Assembly (NCBI GenBank): GCA_902462635.1 | Contig: CABQCN010000014.1 | Location: 1 to 10,894 of the forward strand | From: an uncultured Oscillospiraceae bacterium | GTDB lineage: Bacteria; Bacillota; Clostridia; UBA1212; UBA1255 | Direction: 5' to 3' | DNA: 10,894 nucleotides | In this document: piece by piece, positions 7,022 through 10,894 of the stretch | Position numbering within the stretch: position 1 is the first letter of the stretch | Layout of the letters: each line of letters starts with the position of its first letter | Notes under the pieces: model-generated | What the model was told of the DNA's origin: nothing | The model's input: only the letters and a program-made list of their open reading frames with translations | Database searches by the model: none | Position numbers and translations under genes: made by a program

Positions 7022-7375
7022 TTACTGAACGAATCCGAAGTCTTCGATTGCATTCTTGTACTTTTTGGTTTTCTTTTCTCCGCCTACCGTGTATTCTTCC
7101 GGCTTAGGATCCAGATCAATCGTAACGATTGCCTTTTTCCATTTTGGGGTATAACCGACGGATACTCCGGATTCCTGCCTGCGGCTTCTTTTCTTTCCTT
7201 CGCAGCGCATCGTGTTGACAGCCAGAACCTTGACGCCGAAAATTTTCTCAACCGCTTTTTTCACATCGATTTTCGTTGCGTTGATATCGACAACAAACGT
7301 ATATTTGCCGTTTGCCGCGGCATCGGTGCTCTTCTCGGTTATATGGGGACGAACTATGATATCAAATTCGTTCAT
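7022..7375 (-). CDS. rplW: 50S ribosomal protein L23 (uL23) with a C-terminal extension
   Basis: A 117-residue protein; Bacillus subtilis L23 is 95. Residues 1-88 match the family: IIVRPHITEKSTD (6-18), KYTFVVDINATKIDVKKAVEK (24-44), IFGVKVLAVNTMRCEGKKRS (45-64) and the strand KKAIVTIDL (80-88). After that a polar tail of about 25 residues follows, including GGEKKTKKYKNAIEDFGFVQ. L23 lies at the exit of the peptide tunnel and is the docking site for trigger factor and the signal recognition particle. The start ATG at 7375 shares four bases with the rplD stop (ATGA), so translation is probably coupled. The ribosome binding site, GGAGGTGT, lies close upstream inside rplD. Confidence 0.96.
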   Translation of the reverse strand: MNEFDIIVRPHITEKSTDAAANGKYTFVVDINATKIDVKKAVEKIFGVKVLAVNTMRCEGKKRSRRQESGVSVGYTPKWKKAIVTIDLDPKPEEYTVGGEKKTKKYKNAIEDFGFVQ

Positions 7376-7995
7376 GCGTACACCTCCGAAATTCTACTTA
7401 ACGCGTCTTTGGTTACGATGAATTTACCGTGACGCAGGATGTCATATACATTGATCGTGTTTACGTAAGCCGTTTCGATTCCCTTGAGATTGCTTGCGGA
7501 TTTTACGACGTTCAAATCTTTCTCGGGAATTACGACGAGCGCCGTGCCCTCCACGCCGAGATTTTTCAGAACGTTAACCATGTTCTTCGTTTTAATTTCG
7601 TTAAAATGCAAGGTATCGAGTACGATGATATCGCCGTCGCCCGCCTTGCTCGCAAGAGAGGACTTCAACGCCAGTCTTTTCACTTTTTTGGGAATCGTAT
7701 AGCTGTAATCTCTCGGTTTGGGACCGAATACGATACCGCCGTGGATCCACTGCGCGGATCTCGTGCTTCCCTGTCTCGCACGGCCTGTACCTTTTTGCCT
7801 GTAAGGCTTTTTGCCGCCGCCGCGCACTTCGCTTTTCACCAGCGTAGAGTGCGTACCCTGGCGCTTGTTGGCAAGATTGTTGACGACCGCCATATGCATG
7901 CAGTGCGTGTTGATCTCCACTTCGAATATATTACTGTCAAGTTCGAGTTCCTCGACGATGTTCCCTTGCATATCATATACATTAACTTTTGGCAT
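7372..7995 (-). CDS. rplD: 50S ribosomal protein L4 (uL4)
   Basis: A complete 207-residue L4. It opens MPKVNVYDMQGNIVEELELD. The extended loop that reaches the peptide tunnel is at about residues 44-98, with the conserved core RGGGKKPYRQKGTGRARQG (58-76) and SAQWIHGGIVFGPKPRDY. Residues 100-207 complete the globular domain. In Escherichia coli L4 also represses its own operon, at both transcription and translation, through the leader upstream of rpsJ; whether it does so here is unknown, but a terminator-like hairpin is present in that leader. The ATG at 7995 is chosen because AAGGAGG is eight bases upstream; a GTG at 8019 is in frame but precedes that site. The stop overlaps the rplW start. 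Confidence 0.97.
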   Translation of the reverse strand: MPKVNVYDMQGNIVEELELDSNIFEVEINTHCMHMAVVNNLANKRQGTHSTLVKSEVRGGGKKPYRQKGTGRARQGSTRSAQWIHGGIVFGPKPRDYSYTIPKKVKRLALKSSLASKAGDGDIIVLDTLHFNEIKTKNMVNVLKNLGVEGTALVVIPEKDLNVVKSASNLKGIETAYVNTINVYDILRHGKFIVTKDALSRISEVYA

Positions 7996-8015
7996 AATTT
8001 CTTCCTCCTTCTGCG

Positions 8016-8648
8016 TCACGCTTTAACAGATTCTCTGATTTCAAGCAGTCCGCCCTTCGGTCCCGGAATCGCGCCCTTGATAAGAAGAAGATTCCTCTCA
8101 CCGTCCACCTTGACTACCATAAGATTCTGAACGGTAACTCTCTCGAAACCCATGTGTCCAGGCATTTTCTTGCCTTTAAAAACTTTGCCGGGATCCGTAT
8201 TCGCGCCCATGGAGCCTACGCCTCTGTGATATTTGGAGCCGTGCGTCATCGGTCCGATTTTCTGTCCATGCCTTTTAATGGCGCCCTGATATCCTTTCCC
8301 CTTTGATGTACCGCTGACGTCGACGCTGTCTCCGTCTTTGAACATATCCGTAACGGTGATCGTCTGTCCGATTTCAAATGACTCTACGTTCTCAGGCTTG
8401 AATTCTCTGAGATATTTGAAACCGCCCATCTCGAGCTTATCAAAAAGGCCTCGGTCGGGCTTGTTCAGCTTTTTCTTCTCCACTTCCCGATAAGCAAGCT
8501 TTACAGCGCCGTAACTGTCGGTTTCCGCGGTCTTCTTCTGAACCACGGTGCAGGGACCTGCAAGAACTACCGTGACGGGAGTACATTTGCCATCCTCGTC
8601 AAAAATCTGGGTCATTCCGACTTTTGTTCCTAAAATAAAATTTTTCAT
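8016..8648 (-). CDS. rplC: 50S ribosomal protein L3 (uL3)
   Basis: A complete 210-residue L3. It opens [20 protein letters not shown]. The two halves of a beta barrel flank a long extension that reaches the peptidyl-transferase centre, seen at residues 113-168: [20 protein letters not shown], then [15 protein letters not shown], then [17 protein letters not shown]. Gln121 lies in the GYQG motif, the glutamine that is methylated in Escherichia coli by PrmB. L3 is one of the first proteins to bind in 50S assembly. The ATG at 8648 has AGGAGG eleven bases upstream, a slightly long spacing. The preceding gap to rpsJ is 102 bases and strongly structured. Confidence 0.98.
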   Translation of the reverse strand: MKNFILGTKVGMTQIFDEDGKCTPVTVVLAGPCTVVQKKTAETDSYGAVKLAYREVEKKKLNKPDRGLFDKLEMGGFKYLREFKPENVESFEIGQTITVTDMFKDGDSVDVSGTSKGKGYQGAIKRHGQKIGPMTHGSKYHRGVGSMGANTDPGKVFKGKKMPGHMGFERVTVQNLMVVKVDGERNLLLIKGAIPGPKGGLLEIRESVKA

Positions 8649-8677
8649 TTACAGCTTTACCTCCTAAATGGTTATTG

Positions 8678-8752
8678 GTTCCCCCTGTGGGAACTTGACC
8701 GGTTCTTTCTCCAATTTATAATTTAAAGAACCAGGGTAATGCGGTCCGCATT
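8678..8752 (-). promoter_or_regulatory. Structured rpsJ-rplC spacer with three successive hairpins
   Basis: Read in the mRNA sense, the spacer contains three inverted repeats in a row. The first, at 8738-8752, is AATGCGG-A-CCGCATT and overlaps the rpsJ stop codon. The second, at 8701-8732, is a perfect eight-pair stem, GGTTCTTT with AAAGAACC, around a 16-base loop. The third, at 8678-8694, pairs GTTCCC with GGGAAC around a five-base loop. None is followed by a U-run, so they are unlikely to be terminators. The GGTTC and GAAC arms of the second and third stems can also pair with each other in the alternative register, so mutually exclusive folds are possible. The rplC ribosome binding site (8660-8665) follows. 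The role is unknown; RNA processing or feedback control of rplC-rplD are possibilities. Confidence 0.55.
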
Positions 8753-9068
8753 ATTGTTTGACTTTGATTTCTATATCCACGCCCGCGGGAAGGTCCAGGC
8801 GCATCAATGCATCTACTGTTTTCGGAGAAGGCATCAGGATATCGATCAATCTTTTGTGCGTTCTCATTTCGAACTGTTCTCTCGCATCCTTATATTTATG
8901 AGGAGCGCGGAGGATCGTAACGATCTCTTTGTCCGTCGGCAGCGGGATCGGTCCCGAAACGACAGCGTCCGTACGCTTCGCCGTATCGACGATTTTCTGC
9001 GCGGCCTGATCCAGCAGCTGGAAATCATAAGCCTTCAATTTGATTCTGATCTTTTGTTTGTTTGCCAT
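8751..9068 (-). CDS. rpsJ: 30S ribosomal protein S10 (uS10)
   Basis: A complete 105-residue protein; S10 is usually 102-105. It opens [20 protein letters not shown] and carries [20 protein letters not shown] (residues 40-59) and [20 protein letters not shown] (68-87), both fully conserved. S10 is part of the 30S head, and in other bacteria it also acts as NusE, binding NusB in antitermination complexes on rRNA operons. It is the first gene of the operon. The ATG at 9068 is chosen because AAAGAGG lies seven bases upstream and because S10 proteins start at MAxQKIRI. An in-frame ATG at 9134 would add 22 residues but has no ribosome binding site. Confidence 0.98.
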   Translation of the reverse strand: MANKQKIRIKLKAYDFQLLDQAAQKIVDTAKRTDAVVSGPIPLPTDKEIVTILRAPHKYKDAREQFEMRTHKRLIDILMPSPKTVDALMRLDLPAGVDIEIKVKQ

Positions 9069-9365
9069 ACATAAACCTCTTTCCGTTAGATGTTTGTTAC
9101 GTATCACAGCTTGCACTTTATTTTCTGTCACCATGCCGTGTGTTTCCTGCCGTTTTCAATAAAAAAACCAAATTGAAATATCCCTCTCCGGAAGGATTTC
9201 AACCTGGGCATAGAAAACATCTGAACATACAGCATCACACAGATTCAGTGCATGACTTGCCGCCCGGTTTCACGAATCGGACATTCTCCACATGAGTTCC
9301 CTGCCTGTACACGCGATCATCCGTGCGGCAGCAATCTCCTGCTTCTCAGTCTGTCAAGTCGCAAC
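9069..9365 (-). promoter_or_regulatory. Long 5' leader of the S10-spc operon
   Basis: About 297 bases separate the predicted transcription start (near 9365) from the rpsJ start codon, much longer than translation requires. Near the 5' end a hairpin can form at 9301-9331: CTGCC with GGCAG enclosing CACG with CGTG. The middle (roughly 9215-9300) is GC-rich and lacks a convincing long stem. At 9161-9207 lies a strong terminator-like hairpin, listed separately. Upstream of it, GGGCG (about 9260) could pair with the TGCCC at the foot of the terminator, a weak five-pair candidate for a competing fold. I see no T-box or known riboswitch core, nor a clear match to the Escherichia coli S10 leader. The long leader is clear if the promoter is right; the regulatory role is inferred. 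Confidence 0.6.
9161..9207 (-). terminator. Rho-independent terminator-like hairpin (candidate attenuator) before rpsJ
   Basis: In the mRNA sense the left arm CCAGGTTGAAATCCTTC (from 9207) pairs with the right arm GAGGGA-TA-TTTCAATTTGG (ending at 9168) around the four-base loop CGGA. This gives about 17 pairs, including three G-U pairs, with a two-base TA bulge. Seven T residues (9167-9161) follow immediately, the standard intrinsic-terminator layout. It lies about 160 bases after the predicted start site and about 90 bases before the rpsJ ATG. Because it stands between promoter and first gene, it would switch off the whole operon when formed, so a conditional attenuator is the natural reading. 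It is too far downstream of the YitT gene, and on the wrong side of the promoter, to be that gene's own terminator. Confidence 0.75.
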
Positions 9366-9371
9366 AGGCGA

Positions 9372-9400
9372 ATTATACTCTTTCAGACTATGGTTGGCAA
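9372..9400 (-). promoter_or_regulatory. Main sigma-70/sigma-A promoter of the S10-spc operon
   Basis: On the minus strand TTGCCA (9400-9395, five of six matches to TTGACA) is followed by a 17-base spacer and a perfect TATAAT (9377-9372). Directly upstream of the -35 box is an A-rich tract (9402-9420, with runs of five and eight A residues) that looks like an UP element. Transcription should begin near 9365. This is the strongest promoter visible in the window and fits a heavily expressed ribosomal operon. Confidence 0.82.
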
Positions 9401-9476
9401 GCTTTTTTTTCATTTTTAAGGGGTTTCAAATAAAAACTTTTTGTGAACGAAAGAAATATAAAAAGAAGGAAGCAAC

Positions 9477-9542
9477 GTAACGTTCTTCTGTGAATTATTA
9501 GGGGAGAGATTCACAATCGGTTAAAATGAAGAGAACGGTTAC
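9477..9542. repeat. Long interrupted inverted repeat between yitT and the S10 promoter
   Basis: An outer pair, GTAACGTTCT (9477-9486) and AGAACGGTTAC (9532-9542), matches over ten pairs with one bulged G. Inside it lies an inner pair, TGTGAAT (9489-9495) and ATTCACA (9509-9515), around a 13-base loop. The palindrome CGACGTCG lies just outside at 9552-9559. There is no U-run right after the repeat on the minus strand, only a pyrimidine-rich stretch beginning about 15 bases later, so it is at best a poor terminator for the upstream yitT gene. It could be an RNA fold at the end of that transcript or a protein-binding site. The remaining bases of the gene-free stretch 9378-9638 show no gene that I can support. 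Confidence 0.5.
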
Positions 9543-9638
9543 TATTGCCCCCGACGTCGTATATCTTACAATACATTTATGAATAAGAATCCGTCAGTAA
9601 ATTAACTAATTGTTAACGAGAAGACGAATCCGGACGTA

Positions 9639-10514
9639 TCACTCACGCAGGCCTTTGGTTTCCCGCACTTCGTTTACGATTATAAACGCATCGGGATCAT
9701 GTCTGTCCACGATCCTTCTGAGCTGCGGAACCTGGCGGTTATATACGACGCACCATAATATGGCGACCGGCTTGCCGGTATACATCCCTTCTCCGTTCAG
9801 CTTTGTAACGCCGCGGCTCAGCTGCCGCATGATCTCTTCCGACATTTCGGCGGGATTTTCCGTAAAAATATAAATTTCCTTCGCATAGTTCACGCCGGCT
9901 TCCACAAGGTCGATTACCTTGGAGGAAATAAACACCGCAACCCCCGTATACATTGCGGCGATTACGGATTGATAAATCAATGCGACGACAAAAAGGAACA
10001 GGACGTCGAGAGAAAGCACCAGCTGCCCGAGCGTCATCCAGCTCATTTTACGCTGTAAAAGCCTGGCGCCGATGTCCGTGCCGCCCGTTGTGGCGCCGCC
10101 GCGGAAAATCATGCCGAAGCCCATTCCCATCATAAGTCCTCCCCAAATGGCATACAGCATGGTATGCCCGCTTTCCCCGTAACTCTCCGTAGAGAGAAAG
10201 CGCTGCATCGGAGCGACCAGATATACCGTGACATCTATCATCACAGAATATAATACGGTTCCGACCGCGCTTTTTATAATGAATTCTTTGCCCAGCACTT
10301 TATAGCCTAAAATAAAAAGAGGAATATTCAATCCCAAGGTCAGCGCGCCCACAGGGATGATCCCGCCGGCAAGTTTGTTGATCAGTACGGCAATACCGGA
10401 AATGCCGCCCGGCGCGATTCCGTTCGGCTCTAAGAATAAATTCAGGCCGAGTCCGGTAATAAAGGAGCCTGCCACGATCAGTACGGCTTTTATAATTTTA
10501 TTTTTCAATGACAA
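9639..10514 (-). CDS. YitT-family membrane protein (DUF161 + DUF2179)
   Basis: A complete 291-residue protein of the YitT family. The N-terminal part carries about five hydrophobic segments, at roughly residues 8-28, 50-70, 78-101, 118-137 and 163-200. It includes the family motifs GLNLFLEPNGIAPGGISGIA (22-41) and GGATTGGTDIGARLL (139-153). The cytosolic C-terminal domain (about 211-288) is DUF2179, with RGVTKLNGEGMYTGK (234-248) and DPDAFIIVNEV (273-283). The biochemical role of this family is not established. The start is TTG at 10514, since AGAGG lies six bases upstream and the other in-frame TTG (10508) is too far away. The gene is co-directional with the ribosomal operon, 570 bases before rpsJ, with no clear terminator in between. 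Confidence 0.93.
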   Translation of the reverse strand: MSLKNKIIKAVLIVAGSFITGLGLNLFLEPNGIAPGGISGIAVLINKLAGGIIPVGALTLGLNIPLFILGYKVLGKEFIIKSAVGTVLYSVMIDVTVYLVAPMQRFLSTESYGESGHTMLYAIWGGLMMGMGFGMIFRGGATTGGTDIGARLLQRKMSWMTLGQLVLSLDVLFLFVVALIYQSVIAAMYTGVAVFISSKVIDLVEAGVNYAKEIYIFTENPAEMSEEIMRQLSRGVTKLNGEGMYTGKPVAILWCVVYNRQVPQLRRIVDRHDPDAFIIVNEVRETKGLRE

Positions 10515-10550
10515 ACACCGCCTCTTTTATATTGTATCCAGATGTTTATA

Positions 10551-10556
10551 ATTATA
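10551..10556 (-). promoter_or_regulatory. Possible -10 box of the yitT promoter
   Basis: A perfect TATAAT on the minus strand, 37 bases before the TTG start of the YitT-family gene, in a very AT-rich stretch. No good -35 box is found at a 16-18 base spacing (the best is CAACAG), so the promoter is weak, depends on an activator, or lies elsewhere. It faces away from the promoter at 10613-10641 across a 162-base divergent spacer. Confidence 0.4.
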
Positions 10557-10612
10557 TCATATTATTTCATTTTCTGTTGTTAAATCTTATCTTTTTTCCG
10601 CAGATTCCGCCG

Positions 10613-10641
10613 TTGCATTTCTACGGGAACTATGCTATTAT
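10613..10641 (+). promoter_or_regulatory. Candidate promoter of the right-end plus-strand gene
   Basis: TTGCAT (10613-10618) and TATTAT (10636-10641) are separated by 17 bases on the plus strand. The -10 box matches five of six consensus bases; the -35 box matches only the first three. Transcription would start near 10648, giving a leader of about 29 bases before the ATG at 10677. Confidence 0.5.
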
Positions 10642-10676
10642 TCCCCGTATAAAAATTGCAGAAAGCGAGGGTAAAA

Positions 10677-10894
10677 ATGACAGAGGCAGATGATATGGCT
10701 TTCCTTCCGGCAGCCGTTACCTACTTACGCGCCTCCGGAACAAGAGGTTTCGCCGCGGGCGAACTCGTGATCTCCCCCGCTTCCGGAAACAGGCTCAGAG
10801 GGTATAATCTATATTGGGGAAACAACGGGAAGAAGCTCGCCGGTTATACGAGAATCGCGGCGATCGAGGTCAACGGTCCCGGGGAGGTCCGGTA
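10677..10894 (+). CDS. Unidentified protein, N-terminal fragment (runs off the right edge)
   Basis: An open frame of 72 full codons from ATG at 10677 to the window edge, with no stop. A GAGG ribosome binding site lies six bases before the ATG, and a promoter-like sequence is suitably placed upstream. The protein starts MTEADDMAFLPAAVTYLRAS and continues with GELVISPASGN and GYNLYWGNNGKKLAGYTRIA. It has no signal peptide or membrane segment. Alternating polar and hydrophobic residues suggest a beta-rich domain. The YNLYWG-x-NGKLAGYT pattern faintly recalls beta-sandwich domains found before metallophosphoesterase domains in some Bacillota, but I hold this only as a guess. It is divergent from the YitT-family gene. 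Confidence 0.7.
   Translation, partial: MTEADDMAFLPAAVTYLRASGTRGFAAGELVISPASGNRLRGYNLYWGNNGKKLAGYTRIAAIEVNGPGEVR

Noticed and set aside
7996..8019. GTG at 8019 as an upstream start for rplD
   Set aside because: AAGGAGG lies downstream of it and fits the ATG at 7995, where the conserved L4 sequence begins.
7429..8130. Plus-strand open frame of 233 codons opposite rplD and rplC
   Set aside because: Antisense shadow of L4 and L3, with no recognisable domain or ribosome binding site.
9069..9134. In-frame ATG at 9134 that would give S10 a 22-residue N-terminal extension
   Set aside because: No ribosome binding site precedes it, while the ATG at 9068 has AAAGAGG and the conserved S10 opening.
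9270..9293. Tiny upstream open frame in the leader (MWRMSDS) as a possible leader peptide
   Set aside because: Only seven codons, weak GGGA site, no run of regulatory codons; chance is likely. An overlapping 16-codon frame from 9320 has no well-placed ribosome binding site.
9062..9295. Plus-strand open frame of 77 codons across the S10 leader
   Set aside because: No ribosome binding site and no recognisable features; it covers the leader and attenuator, whose palindromic structure explains it better.
9352..9377. TTGACA at 9352-9357 with TATAAT at 9372-9377 as a minus-strand promoter
   Set aside because: On the minus strand the TTGACA lies downstream of the TATAAT, so the order is wrong. TTGCCA at 9395-9400 is the proper -35 box.
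1..10894. CRISPR arrays, tRNA or rRNA genes, insertion sequences, prophage or defence genes
   Set aside because: I looked for repeat arrays, tRNA-like folds, transposase motifs and nuclease or toxin motifs and saw none.

Overview
The window is a bacterial ribosomal-protein superoperon, the S10 operon running into the spc operon, lying entirely on the minus strand. It reads from right to left: rpsJ-rplC-rplD-rplW-rplB-rpsS-rplV-rpsC-rplP-rpmC-rpsQ-rplN-rplX-rplE-rpsZ-rpsH-rplF-rplR-rpsE-rpmD-rplO. The last gene is cut off by the left edge. The order is the standard bacterial one. The organism is most likely a low-to-mid-GC member of the Bacillota, probably a clostridium. The reasons are a single zinc-type S14 (two CxxC pairs), very strong AGGAGG ribosome binding sites before nearly every gene, several TTG starts, and a YitT-family membrane protein next door. 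I cannot fix the family or genus.

Layout. Positions 1-9068 hold 21 closely packed genes, 20 of them complete. Most gaps are 10-26 bases. There are two short overlaps (rplD/rplW by 4 bases, rplP/rpmC by 11). Two gaps are longer and structured: rpsH-rplF (63 bases, one hairpin) and rpsJ-rplC (102 bases, three hairpins). Positions 9069-9638 carry no gene. This stretch holds a near-consensus minus-strand promoter (TTGCCA-17-TATAAT), a leader of about 297 bases, a very stable terminator-like hairpin with a seven-U tail inside that leader (9161-9207), and a long interrupted inverted repeat further upstream (9477-9542). Positions 9639-10514 encode a YitT-family membrane protein on the minus strand. 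A divergent promoter region follows, and then the start of an unidentified plus-strand gene (10677 to the right edge).

How the genes work together. All 21 ribosomal proteins are subunits of the 30S or 50S particle and are probably made from one long transcript started near 9365. The terminator-like hairpin before rpsJ suggests that entry into the operon is controlled by transcription attenuation, an inference from sequence alone. The YitT gene is co-directional, but its own product has no evident link to the ribosome.

Overall this is mostly a conserved housekeeping region, and I see no new multi-gene system in it. The points that stand out are the attenuator-like leader, the structured rpsJ-rplC spacer, and a set of extra segments on L22, L23 and L24. 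Those three proteins surround the nascent-chain exit of the 50S subunit. L22 has a 47-residue N-terminal extension begun at a TTG codon.
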